Shown: positions 17,326 through 26,050 of the stretch, one piece after another | How the letters are laid out: each line of letters opens with the position of its first letter | Numbering within the stretch: the first letter of the stretch is position 1 | Assembly: GCA_007118695.1 (NCBI GenBank) | Contig: SKRC01000112.1 | Span: 1 to 40,302, forward strand | From: Balneolaceae bacterium | Lineage (GTDB): Bacteria > Bacteroidota > Rhodothermia > Balneolales > Balneolaceae | Length of the DNA stretch: 40,302 nt | Reading direction: 5' to 3' | Translations under genes and position numbers: made by a program | The notes under the pieces: model-generated | Seen by the model: only the letters and a program-made list of their open reading frames with translations | What the model was told of the DNA's origin: nothing | The model's database searches: none

Positions 17326-18504
17326 TCAGGCGCCGGTAAAAATCCGGTGTTTCATCCTGTAGATGGATCTGAAAAAGGGGGCGTAGGGAAGTTTGGAAAA
17401 AATGCCTAACTCTTCAGTGAATTTCGTCTCCTCATCCAGAAAACGCAGCAGCAATTCGATGCTGTTTTTATTGAAGAGTTCATGAAAGATATGCCGGCTG
17501 ATGTCGGTTTCATGTTTCAACAGGTAGAGCAGCATGATATCATACACCCTGAACCGGTAAGGCGAGCCTGGCCACGGAGCCGGATTCCTGCCTGCGGCAA
17601 GTGCCCTGACAATTTCCCTGCTGTGCTGGTGGGCCCGGGTAAATGTATAGCCGGTTGTAGGTTTTGTAATACCGCCAACTGTGCCAATATTGAGCGTTCT
17701 TCTGTTATAGAACCCGGGCACTTTCCGGTCTTCCATGGGAATGGCACCGGCTTCACTTCTCAGAATATTATAGTCGTTGCTGCCCAGCCCGTACCGCTGT
17801 TGAAGGTAATGGCCCAGAGCTGAATCGTACCGGTTTTCCTCGAGCATTTGCTCAGAAAATATGGTGTATTCCACCAGGGCTGTTTTCTGTGAAAACGGCA
17901 AAACATAAAAGAAAGTGAGCCCGCCTTCCTGCTCTGTATCAAAATCCATTAGCCTGGCGGTTGCCGGATCAAACAGTTCCCGGTCCGTTTCAATTTCCCA
18001 GCCTTTGAAATGCTGGATCAGGGATGAATCAACAACAGCCTGATGAAAAGAGTCCGGTTTCAGAACACTTTGAAACACCCATTCCGCGACAAAATTTCCC
18101 TTTGCAGTATGTACGATTGCCCTGTCATTTTGCTCTCCGAAATCATGGATCCTTGTCTCAAGCAGGGTAATCTGTTCAGCCTGCCGGGCTCTTTCCAGGA
18201 TGTGACGCCGGTATTGTTCACTTCTGATGCAGTGGTAGCCAAAGTTGGTGAGCCTCTCTTTGAATACCTCTCCATTGGATACTACCTGCAGGGTTTTCCA
18301 GGTATGATGAGTCAGCTCCATAAACCGGTGATCCTGATTCCAAAAACACCATGTTTTATCCGCTTCAGGCTCGAGGGAGGCGTCTATAACCAAAACCTTT
18401 TTTTTCGGCAGGGAAGGTGCGCTGTCCATGAGATACGCCAGAAGACTCAGGCCTGCGGCACCGGCCCCTGCGATGATATAATCGTAATTCTCTTCCTTAT
18501 CCAT
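17326..18504 (-). CDS. crtY: Lycopene beta-cyclase, CrtY type
   Basis: 392 residues from the ATG at 18504; the open frame runs 33 codons further upstream but without family features. It cyclises the psi ends of lycopene to beta rings at the membrane, using FAD. Evidence: dinucleotide fold YDYIIAGAGAAGLSLL (about residues 8-23), the LVIDASLEP turn, the conserved KTWCFW, FYVLPFSQKTALVEYT, a GAIPMEDRK stretch and NIGTVGGITKPTTGYTF near residue 285. The C-terminal third is helical and basic, as in CrtY. crtD is about 4 kb away on the same strand with a glycosyltransferase between them, consistent with a monocyclic, possibly glycosylated carotenoid. Confidence 0.92.
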   Translation of the reverse strand: MDKEENYDYIIAGAGAAGLSLLAYLMDSAPSLPKKKVLVIDASLEPEADKTWCFWNQDHRFMELTHHTWKTLQVVSNGEVFKERLTNFGYHCIRSEQYRRHILERARQAEQITLLETRIHDFGEQNDRAIVHTAKGNFVAEWVFQSVLKPDSFHQAVVDSSLIQHFKGWEIETDRELFDPATARLMDFDTEQEGGLTFFYVLPFSQKTALVEYTIFSEQMLEENRYDSALGHYLQQRYGLGSNDYNILRSEAGAIPMEDRKVPGFYNRRTLNIGTVGGITKPTTGYTFTRAHQHSREIVRALAAGRNPAPWPGSPYRFRVYDIMLLYLLKHETDISRHIFHELFNKNSIELLLRFLDEETKFTEELGIFSKLPYAPFFRSIYRMKHRIFTGA

Positions 18505-18657
18505 TGATGGTGAAGATACGGCCTGGGACTGAAATAAATCGATAAACTTACAGAAAGCAGCGGATAATCCGTCGCCGGAGGACACCGGATAACCAATAAC
18601 CAATTAACCGTAGCTACACTAGCCGACCTGTCATTAGATCCATTACTCTGCACATAA

Positions 18658-18730
18658 TAAACTCCACCACGGGTTAGGTCGCGGCGGAGTTTAATTACCT
18701 AAAGAACAGCCAAGGCTGTTGACAGGTAAT
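18658..18730 (-). terminator. Two adjacent hairpins after the glycosyltransferase gene
   Basis: TAAACTCC (18658-18665) pairs with GGAGTTTA (18686-18693). Directly beside it ATTACCT (18694-18700) pairs with AGGTAAT (18724-18730), enclosing the inner dyad AACAGCC / GGCTGTT (18705-18720). On the minus strand the second hairpin comes 9 bp after the GT2 stop and its inner dyad is followed by CTTT, so it is a plausible terminator. The first lies in the crtY leader region. Confidence 0.45.
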
Positions 18731-18739
18731 AAGAACTCC

Positions 18740-19780
18740 TTATCCGGATTTTGTTACGCTTTTGATGATCTCCTGATAGGTTTTTTTTCTTTTCAGAAAA
18801 TAATCCCGGATAATCCATGTATCGACCATTTGTTCTGGCTCACCGTCAAATTTTCTCTTCCCCTGAAGCTTCTTTCGTTTCATATGAACGCTTCTCCAGG
18901 ACGAATAAAAATGCAGATGTGCCTTGAAGATGGCCTTTGCATCACCCGGATTTGCTTTCATAAAGGCATAAATAAATGCCAGTCCATCCAGGCACAGCCG
19001 AAGAAAGAAATTGTTTTTCAGCCATTCATCAGACGCATTCTTCCACAACATAAACAGGCTGTTTCTGAAATTGAAGAAAGTTTTCCTGGACGAGTCCATA
19101 GGCAATGAGCCGCCACCAAGATGATAAACCCGGCTTTTTGGAGCAAAACCTATGGTATAACCCCTGTTGAGCAACCGCCAGCACAAATCGATTTCTTCCA
19201 TATGAAATTTGAAATCTTCATCGAATCGATCCAATTCCAGAAAAATATCTTTTCTGATTGCAAATGCGGCACCGGATGCCCAAAATAGCGGGACGGGGTC
19301 ATCATACTGGCCTGTGTCCGCCTCAACCGTATCAAAAACCCGGCCTCTGCAAAACGGATACCCCATCTTGTCGAGAAACCCGCCGGCCGCCCCGGCATAT
19401 TCAAATTTTTCCCGGTCCTTGTAGGAAAGTATTTTAGGCTGTGCTGCCGCCACGGCCGGATCCTCGAATACTTTGTCGATATGCTGCAGCCAGTCCGGCT
19501 GCACTTCAACATCGTTATTCAGAAAGAGGAGAATCTCACCATTGGCATGGTCAACAGCCCGGTTGTTGCCGCCACAATAGCCATAATTGCGTGGAAATGT
19601 AACGATCCGGCAATCCGGGTGATTGGTTCTGACCCACCCGGCAGAGTCATCGGTTGAGGCATTATCAGCTATGATGATTTCAAAATCTTCATACCGGGTA
19701 TTCGTTACAGAAGGCAGAAATGTCTTGAGGTGCTTGAGCGCATCCCAGGTTACAATAATTACACTGATCGAACGAGACAA
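18740..19780 (-). CDS. Family 2 glycosyltransferase (rhamnosyltransferase-like)
   Basis: 346 residues, a GT-A fold transferase with no membrane segment. Motifs: SVIIVTWDALKHLKTFLPSV at the start, IIADNASTDDS (about 35-45), YCGGNNRAVDHANGE, the metal-binding LNNDVEV (about 91-97), and HMEEIDLCWRLLNRGY (about 193-208) with the acidic acceptor-site residues. YHLGGGSL follows. It is closest in pattern to the WbbL/RfbF rhamnosyltransferase-like group that builds polysaccharides. Its position between crtY and crtD, same strand, raises the possibility that it glycosylates a carotenoid, as GT2 enzymes do in green sulphur bacteria and cyanobacteria. The sequence alone does not decide. Confidence 0.9.
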   Translation of the reverse strand: MSRSISVIIVTWDALKHLKTFLPSVTNTRYEDFEIIIADNASTDDSAGWVRTNHPDCRIVTFPRNYGYCGGNNRAVDHANGEILLFLNNDVEVQPDWLQHIDKVFEDPAVAAAQPKILSYKDREKFEYAGAAGGFLDKMGYPFCRGRVFDTVEADTGQYDDPVPLFWASGAAFAIRKDIFLELDRFDEDFKFHMEEIDLCWRLLNRGYTIGFAPKSRVYHLGGGSLPMDSSRKTFFNFRNSLFMLWKNASDEWLKNNFFLRLCLDGLAFIYAFMKANPGDAKAIFKAHLHFYSSWRSVHMKRKKLQGKRKFDGEPEQMVDTWIIRDYFLKRKKTYQEIIKSVTKSG

Positions 19781-20014
19781 CGCGTTAGTATTTAATTGAC
19801 ATTATATTGAATAAAGATACCGGAAGACCCCGGAGGTTGCTGGTGCCTCATGGGCCTTTGAAGTTTAATAAGATGAAAATCACTTAAAATGTTACGCAAT
19901 TACTTACAGCGCTAAGTATTTGAGTGCAAGTTGTTAAGATGCTAAAAAAGAACTAAACTTTTAAAGCATTAGCGGTTTTTCTGTTTCAGAGTTCTTACTA
20001 TATCCTACAGGCTT

Positions 20015-20518
20015 ATGTTAAAAGTTGGGTTAATATCAGATACACACGGCTATCTCGATCCGGAGGTTTTGGAACATTTCTCGGGTGTCGATGAGATTTG
20101 GCATGCCGGCGATTTCGGTAACCTGGAGATTGCCCGTCAATTGCAGGAGATTGCCCCGCTGCTGGGTGTCTATGGAAATATCGACGGCCAGGAGATCCGT
20201 TCCGAATTTCCCCTGCATCAAAAAGTCGAACGGGAAGGACTCAGGCTCTGGATGACCCATATTGGTGGTGTCCCGGGCCGATACTGCATTCCGATAAGAG
20301 AAGAGATCGAGAGTAACCCGCCCGATATATTTGTCTGCGGCCACTCTCATATTTTAAAAATTGCCCGTGATCAAAACCTTCAGAAGATGTTGTTTATCAA
20401 TCCCGGTGCGGCTGGAAGGCAGGGTTTTCAGGTCTATCGCACCCTGGTCCGGTTTGAACTCGATAACAGGCAAGTCCGGAATGTTGAGGTGATCAACCTG
20501 GGAAAAATTGGCGAATGA
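20015..20518 (+). CDS. YfcE/MJ0936-type metallophosphoesterase
   Basis: 167 residues, normal for this small calcineurin-like group. All five metal motifs are in order: GLISDTHG (D9, H11), HAGDFGN (D33), VYGNIDG, MTHIGG and CGHSHI. These proteins are two-metal phosphodiesterases with weak, poorly defined physiological substrates. It is the only plus-strand gene among the carotenoid genes and faces crtD tail to tail. A 9-bp repeat array begins 5 bp after its stop codon. Confidence 0.93.
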   Translation: MLKVGLISDTHGYLDPEVLEHFSGVDEIWHAGDFGNLEIARQLQEIAPLLGVYGNIDGQEIRSEFPLHQKVEREGLRLWMTHIGGVPGRYCIPIREEIESNPPDIFVCGHSHILKIARDQNLQKMLFINPGAAGRQGFQVYRTLVRFELDNRQVRNVEVINLGKIGE

Positions 20519-20523
20519 TGAGA

Positions 20524-20613
20524 AATGCCAGAAATGCCAGGAATGGTGGAAGTGCCAGGAATGCCAGGAATGCCAGGAATGCCAGGAATGCCAGGAATGC
20601 CAGGAATGCCAGG
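20524..20613. repeat. 9-bp tandem array (AATGCCAGG), 10 copies
   Basis: Ten consecutive nonamers, six of them identical (20560-20613) and four with one to three changes, then a partial copy. It lies in the 138-bp gap between the convergent yfcE-like gene and crtD. Perfect inner copies suggest recent slippage and likely length variation between strains. Confidence 0.95.
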
Positions 20614-20656
20614 AATGGCTTGGGTGTAATTTGGTTTTTCGGGAGGTAATCAGGCA

Positions 20657-22150
20657 TTATTTTTCATGTCTGCCAATCAGCTCCACGGCATGCATGGCCG
20701 AGAGAATGACCAATGGAATCCCCCCGCCGGGATGCGTGCTTCCACCCGCCAGATAGATTCCATCCAATTCTCTTAGCTTGTTTCTTGGCCTTACAAAAGC
20801 GGCCATTCGTGAGTTCGATGAAGTCCCGTAAATGCTTCCCTTATTGGAGCGGTATTTGTCATAAAAATCGAATGGAGTCCGAACGCTGCTGACCTTAATG
20901 GAATCCGCAAGGCCATCCAGCCCCGACTGCTCAAGTTTTCTTATGATGACGTCCGGATACTCCTGTTTGAGTTCATCCCAGTTCTGGCCATCGGATAAAT
21001 ATGGGGCATTTACCAGAATAAACAGGTTTGATCCGCCGGCAGGGGCTTTTCCCCGATCTGTCAGCGAGGTATTTACAACATAGATCGTGGGGTCGCCGGG
21101 GAGTGTTTTATCGCGGAAAATCTGTCTGAACTCCTTAGAATAATCAGAACTGAAAAAGAGGGTGTGATGACGCAGCACAGGCCATTGGCGGCCGGTTCCC
21201 AGCAGCAGTACAAAACCGGAACAGGAGGGTTCAAGATTTGCCTGCTTTTTTAACCTGGAGGCGGGCAAATGACTACTTCCGATGAGGTTTATGATCGTCT
21301 CTGTGGCATCGCTGTTTGACACCACGAGGTCATACTCTTCGAAGGCTCCCTGGTCTGTTTTGATGCCGGCTACCCGTTTGCCCTGTACAACCAGTCTGTC
21401 TATACCGGTTTTGAATTGCATGGAGACCCCATTCCGGCCGGCAAGCTTAACCAGCGCTTCAACCAACCGGTACATGCCGCCTTTGATGTAGTAACCACCT
21501 TTCGATATTTCCACGTGCGGAATCACATTCAGCGTGGCCGGAGCCTGGTAGGGCGAAGACCCGTTGTAGGTGGTAAACCGCATAAAAAATTTCCTCAGGT
21601 ATTCCGATTGAAATTGGCTGTTCACTTTTTCAGCTACTGTTTTGAAAGCGTCTATCTTTAAAGTATCGGTAAGCTGGAGGTTTTTCAGGTCTTGAAACCC
21701 ATAAAGGGGATTATGCAGAAAAGCACCGGCGGTCCGCTCATACAGTCTCCGGGAATAGTCGAGAAACTCGGAATATGAATTGCAATCTTCTGGGGCAAAT
21801 TTGCCAATCTCTGCCAATGACTTTTGCAGATTTTGATGGTTGTCAAACAGGGTGCCGTCGGGGTAGATGTAACGGCACAGGGGTACTGGCTCGGTCAGAG
21901 TGAGGAAATCTTCAAGCCGTTCTCCACACCGCCTAAACAGATCCCGGAGAATATCAGGCAGGGTTAGCAGGCTGGGCCCTGTGTCAAACCAGAAGCCGCC
22001 GGCTGAAAACTCCTGCATTTTCCCGCCCGGAGTCGCATTGCGTTCATACAGGGTCACATCATGGCCCAAAGAGGCAAGCAGCGATGCCGCTGAAAGCCCG
22101 CCCAGGCCAGCTCCAATGACTGCAATTTTTTTTGATTTGGTTTTTTTCAT
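20657..22150 (-). CDS. crtD: CrtI-family carotenoid desaturase, most like CrtD (3,4-desaturase)
   Basis: 497 residues, the normal length. It is an FAD-dependent carotenoid oxidoreductase. The N-terminal dinucleotide fold is KIAVIGAGLGGLSAASLLA (8-26) with the ERNATPGGKM turn. Then come FDTGPSLLTLPDIL, RFTTYNGSSPYQAPATLNVIPH and YYIKGGMYRLVEAL; the C-terminal FAD motif is GIYLAGGSTHPGGGIPLVILS. The GPSLxTxP and TYNGSSPYQAPATLN forms are those of the Bacteroidota CrtD group rather than phytoene desaturase, so 1-hydroxycarotenoid 3,4-desaturation is the preferred call; CrtI is the alternative. With CrtY it implies a monocyclic pigment of the myxol/flexixanthin/salinixanthin class. A heptamer array starts 8 bp upstream of its ATG. 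Confidence 0.88.
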   Translation of the reverse strand: MKKTKSKKIAVIGAGLGGLSAASLLASLGHDVTLYERNATPGGKMQEFSAGGFWFDTGPSLLTLPDILRDLFRRCGERLEDFLTLTEPVPLCRYIYPDGTLFDNHQNLQKSLAEIGKFAPEDCNSYSEFLDYSRRLYERTAGAFLHNPLYGFQDLKNLQLTDTLKIDAFKTVAEKVNSQFQSEYLRKFFMRFTTYNGSSPYQAPATLNVIPHVEISKGGYYIKGGMYRLVEALVKLAGRNGVSMQFKTGIDRLVVQGKRVAGIKTDQGAFEEYDLVVSNSDATETIINLIGSSHLPASRLKKQANLEPSCSGFVLLLGTGRQWPVLRHHTLFFSSDYSKEFRQIFRDKTLPGDPTIYVVNTSLTDRGKAPAGGSNLFILVNAPYLSDGQNWDELKQEYPDVIIRKLEQSGLDGLADSIKVSSVRTPFDFYDKYRSNKGSIYGTSSNSRMAAFVRPRNKLRELDGIYLAGGSTHPGGGIPLVILSAMHAVELIGRHEK

Positions 22151-22158
22151 CTGAATTA

Positions 22159-22214
22159 TACCAGTTACCAGTTACCAGTTACCAGTAAACAGTTATCAGT
22201 AACCAGTAAATAGT
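22159..22214. repeat. Heptamer array (TACCAGT), 8 copies, in the crtD leader
   Basis: Units in order: TACCAGT four times, then AAACAGT, TATCAGT, AACCAGT, AAATAGT. All keep the 7-bp step. The array is only 8 bp upstream of the crtD start codon, so on the minus strand it forms most of the immediate 5' leader. Confidence 0.92.
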
Positions 22215-22435
22215 TGACTATTTGGGGAAGTATCACTGTTTGCAGTGAAAAGTGATATGAACATTGAGTATCGAAAATTAAAAACGATACATGAATCTAT
22301 AGGCTAAACCAACTCAAAACTCATCCTGTAACAGTCAGTGGGTCACGGCTGAAGTGGTTGTTTACGGGGATTCTCTGGCACAGCACAGATTGAACAGCGA
22401 ATTGGTCATTTCATATAATTTTTGGACGAGTTATT

Positions 22436-25315
22436 TTATTTGATTATTGATCCGGTTATGTCCAGCCGGTTTTGTACGTTTCCGTTCGGGATCACAACGG
22501 CCACCCAGGGAGCTTCGGTCGAGAGTATTTTAGCGCTCCACTCAACCGTACCTGGACTGCCCGGCTGTAGGGTCAGATCTTTTACGGGCTGATTAATGTC
22601 AAGATTTTCCGAACGAATTTCGAATGAATGAGTGCCCTCACCGGATGCCGTTAGCTGGATGGTTACTCTGCCATTCTCATCTGTTTCCGCTTTGAGTGTA
22701 GTGTCGAGAGCATATCCCGGCCGCAAATCCAGATGATGGACGCTACCGGGCAGTGCGGTCAGACTTACATGCTGATTTCCGGAATGAACACTATACCTGC
22801 CTTGCGAAAGGAATATGCGGAATAATCCGTCGGTTCCGGCCTCAGTTTCTATGATGTATCCGGTGTTATTGTCAGTAAATTCGATCTTGCGTGAGGCTCC
22901 CGGTGCCACGCGGCCTTTAACCAATACGGGGCCGGAGATATCTTCCATCAGCCATAACCAGCGGCTGGTTGAATGGACCCATACTTCTGTGTAAACAAAC
23001 ATATTTTGTGGAGGCCAGTACGGGAGGTCGGTCTTTCGCCAGCTTTGCATTCCGACCGGAAGTGAACCGACAAAATCACCGGAAGAGACGCTGTATTGCT
23101 GTTTCCAGTCGTACCCTTCGCCATACATGGTGCTTTGTGCGAATGGATTGCGTCCCACGATCCATTGAGCTTGTTTTTGTGCCAGTTCAGCGGCCTTACC
23201 GTCGCGCCGAACGTGAGAGGCGGTTGCAAGAGCTTTGGCCTGGGCCAGCAGCACTCCGTAGTTGCCGCGCCGAGCGAACCATACGGGGAAAGCCCTCAAA
23301 TAGTACCCATCGCCCATGTACATTCCCTGCATCACCTGTTCGCGAAATCCTCCACGCGAAGCCTGATGCCGGGCCGCCTGCTCGGGGAAGTGTATATAAT
23401 CCGTTTCGTGGTAAACGTAAGCGGGCAGCACTCTGTAAGGCTCTGTAATCCGGGCGCTTCTCTTCTGATATTCGGAGTACAATACGACCGTAGAATACCA
23501 GTCCATCCAGTCTTCATGGTCTGGGAAGGCATCAACCAGCTTTGCCAGCGCTACGATCGGATCCTGATCATTGGCGTGATGAAACTGGTGGAAGTGGTCT
23601 TCCTTATCGGGTCCGGTGTAAAAGAAACCGGCCAGCGGAAATTTCGGGCCAACGAAACTCTTCTGCTGGGAACGTACGATCACCTGGCCCAGTTCAATCG
23701 CTTTGTCGGCATACTTTTTCTCACCGGTTGCTTCGAACAATTCCATGGAAGCCAAAACACCGATGCCGGCCAATTCAAGTTCGGTTGCTGCAAATGCGGG
23801 TGTGTGCCAGGTTTCGGGTCCCTCGATTCCGGTGATCGCATGGCTCCAGTCATCTTTGGCAATCCGGAGGCTGCGGGCAGCCAGTTCGGGATCCCTGTCT
23901 TTCAGCACCTGGTATGCAATCGCCCCGGCAGCGGCGGCGATATAATTGACATTGGGGTTGTTGAGCGCTTCCTGTGAACGATCGTCCGCATCCCCGATAA
24001 TACCGGTTGTCCACAGGTTGTTGCTGGCAAAACCGATACGATAACCACCATCGAACCGGACGCGCAATACCCATTCGAGTCCCCATTTCGCCTCGCGGAT
24101 CACCGCCTCCAGAAGCTCAGGGTCTTTGTCTCTTTCCTGAATTTTTTTTGCCAGTGCGAACATGGAGTATGTTGCCTCACCTGTATTCACCAGGCCTTGT
24201 GAGAGATCTCCGGCATCGTGCCATCCTCCGTTCATAACGATCTTCTTGTCACCGTGCGTGGCCAGCCAGTCGAGATGACACACATCATGCGATCCGGGGA
24301 CTTCGTAGCCGCACCGCTGGCCGAAAAAAAAGTTGAGCGCTTTCCATACGGTTCCTCTCCAAACGTTTTCATCTATACGGAAGGGGCGGGTATGCCTGTC
24401 GCCCGCCCTGATGATGTAACGGCCGGGTTTCTGCACTTCGGAAAAATCCATAAGCTGATATTCCCCAAGGCGGGTTGATACGTATTCTACCGGTTTCCTG
24501 AGAACGACTACAGGCAAAGCGTTGGGATCCAGGCGTACGAGAAGAAACTCTTCGACGTCAAGATCACTTGAAAATGCTGTTTTTGATGAACCGGACTGGT
24601 AACCGGTATGGCTGTAAGAGATTCCGCCGGGAGCAACCTTCCAGCCTTTGTAATGATCTGGCTGAACACGTTGAAGTTTCGGTTTGGTGATTTCAAAAGC
24701 GACCCGGTCGTCAGGATCGGCAAGCATCTTATTCACCCAATAACCAAATTCAAGTGCGGTAACATTGTCTCTTGCGAGGTGATCGATTTCCCAGACGACC
24801 TGCTGCCAATTGCCATTCTGTAGAGTAACGTAATGAGAACCTTCCCTGTAAAAATTGTCAGGCAGTTTCTCTTCACCGTCGTTGTGCAGATTGATGCGGA
24901 TCGGCAGTATGGGAAATCCTTTTATATCCGGACGGATCCATACGGAAATCCGGTTATAATTCCGCCAGTCATCACCTTCAAATTCAAGGTTCAGGTTTAC
25001 CGCCGAGAGTCCTCTGGGTGTGGGAGCGGGTTCGTCGGTAAACATCTCCATATCAACCCGTAAAATATTCAACCCGCCTGGTCCTTTTTCGCCGGGAAAC
25101 GTCAGCCGGCCCGTACCTTCCAGGTTCCATTTATCCGGTTCGGCCAGGTCATCAATCGGGCGAGAATCCAGAACCTTCTTGTTGAACCATCGAAACTCCG
25201 CAGAGTTTTCAAATTCGATGGGCATGAGTGTTTCGGGGGATTGGCCTGTGGCGTCGTCAGAGAATAGCAGCAACAGAAATAGCGGGAGTAATCCTGTGGC
25301 GCAGATGGTTTTCAA
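22436..25315 (-). CDS. Secreted glycoside hydrolase family 9 protein
   Basis: 959 residues from a TTG at 25315. The frame is open to an ATG at 25495, but that 60-residue extension has no family character, while the TTG gives a clean signal peptide (KTICATGLLPLFLLLLF). Layout from the TTG: a beta-sandwich, carbohydrate-binding-like domain (about 30-220), a CelD-type Ig-like domain (about 225-310), the GH9 (alpha/alpha)6 catalytic domain (about 310-800) and a C-terminal beta domain. The nucleophile-activating Asp motif GGWHDAGD is at about 363-370; WIVGRNPFAQSTMYGEG marks the second active-site region and VYTEVWVHS carries a likely acid Glu. GH9 enzymes cleave beta-1,4 glucans or related oligosaccharides. 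Substrate is unknown; no PUL (SusC/D) genes are nearby. Confidence 0.9.
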   Translation of the reverse strand: MKTICATGLLPLFLLLLFSDDATGQSPETLMPIEFENSAEFRWFNKKVLDSRPIDDLAEPDKWNLEGTGRLTFPGEKGPGGLNILRVDMEMFTDEPAPTPRGLSAVNLNLEFEGDDWRNYNRISVWIRPDIKGFPILPIRINLHNDGEEKLPDNFYREGSHYVTLQNGNWQQVVWEIDHLARDNVTALEFGYWVNKMLADPDDRVAFEITKPKLQRVQPDHYKGWKVAPGGISYSHTGYQSGSSKTAFSSDLDVEEFLLVRLDPNALPVVVLRKPVEYVSTRLGEYQLMDFSEVQKPGRYIIRAGDRHTRPFRIDENVWRGTVWKALNFFFGQRCGYEVPGSHDVCHLDWLATHGDKKIVMNGGWHDAGDLSQGLVNTGEATYSMFALAKKIQERDKDPELLEAVIREAKWGLEWVLRVRFDGGYRIGFASNNLWTTGIIGDADDRSQEALNNPNVNYIAAAAGAIAYQVLKDRDPELAARSLRIAKDDWSHAITGIEGPETWHTPAFAATELELAGIGVLASMELFEATGEKKYADKAIELGQVIVRSQQKSFVGPKFPLAGFFYTGPDKEDHFHQFHHANDQDPIVALAKLVDAFPDHEDWMDWYSTVVLYSEYQKRSARITEPYRVLPAYVYHETDYIHFPEQAARHQASRGGFREQVMQGMYMGDGYYLRAFPVWFARRGNYGVLLAQAKALATASHVRRDGKAAELAQKQAQWIVGRNPFAQSTMYGEGYDWKQQYSVSSGDFVGSLPVGMQSWRKTDLPYWPPQNMFVYTEVWVHSTSRWLWLMEDISGPVLVKGRVAPGASRKIEFTDNNTGYIIETEAGTDGLFRIFLSQGRYSVHSGNQHVSLTALPGSVHHLDLRPGYALDTTLKAETDENGRVTIQLTASGEGTHSFEIRSENLDINQPVKDLTLQPGSPGTVEWSAKILSTEAPWVAVVIPNGNVQNRLDITGSIIK

Positions 25316-25930
25316 ACGGGTAACTAATATTCTAATTTTGCGAAAAGAGCATGTACAAGCTAATTGATCTGTGCAGACCGGATAACTTTTCCGACCTTCG
25401 CTTAATGATTTAAAACCATTTGTAAGAGGTGTACTGATTAAAGGTTCGAAAACAATGAGAGGAGAGATGTTATCCGGGGATTGAACGAAGTTCATAGATT
25501 GGAATTACGTAATCATTAAAAACCTGTTGAAATTCAAAAAACCATTATAAAGAAAAAAGACATTGTTTACGAACCCCTTGAACTTTCGAAAATCTTGAGA
25601 TAAAAAATTTTTTTAACAGAGATATGGAATCAATTACTTCTCACCCCGATATCGTATCTGTTAATGGTTAACGGGAAAAGATTTAAAAATCCTTCCGGTC
25701 TCCTGGGTTTCCTCATCCATTCCGGTTCTCGTGTGAAGGATTGGGGTTCAAAATAGGTAATTGGATCGCTGATATATTGCAGGTAGGCGATACGAAACGA
25801 GCCCTGAACACAAAGCGCCACCATGGACGCTGGGAAGGTGCTCACCGGTGACATACGAACAGGACTATAGGCAGTTGCCAATTCATGAGCGCAAGGTGGA
25901 GCTAATCCGGTCGAAAAATACGCTAACATT

Positions 25931-25950
25931 TTTGGAGGCTAGCCTCCAAA
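25931..25950. repeat. Perfect 20-bp palindrome
   Basis: TTTGGAGGCTAGCCTCCAAA equals its own reverse complement. It directly abuts the end of the unexplained segment at 25929. The GC-rich middle and lack of loop suggest a protein-binding or recombination site rather than a terminator. Confidence 0.6.
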
Positions 25951-25984
25951 GCTCGGACATTGATACTGCGTGTCAATATCCATA

Positions 25985-26033
25985 TTGTGCTCTTAATTTA
26001 AATTGACAATCAATAATAACGGTCAAGCTAAAT
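25985..26033 (-). repeat. Dispersed intergenic repeat, copy B
   Basis: 26006-26033 is the exact reverse complement of 17151-17178 (28 of 28 bases). Weaker similarity continues to the CTCTTAA stretch near 25990. The heptamer array at 26051 is 17 bp away, the same spacing as in copy A. Confidence 0.8.
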
Positions 26034-26050
26034 CCAGGAAAGGACAGTCC

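Noticed and set aside
18505-18603. 33-residue extension of crtY
   Set aside because: The FAD-binding fold begins right after the ATG at 18504, as in the family.
20508-20756. 82-codon frame with CQE repeats
   Set aside because: It is the translation of the nonamer array, overlaps both neighbouring genes, and has no supporting context.
25316-25495. 60-residue N-terminal extension of the GH9 protein
   Set aside because: Adding it buries the signal peptide; the TTG at 25315 gives a normal exported start. It cannot be fully excluded.
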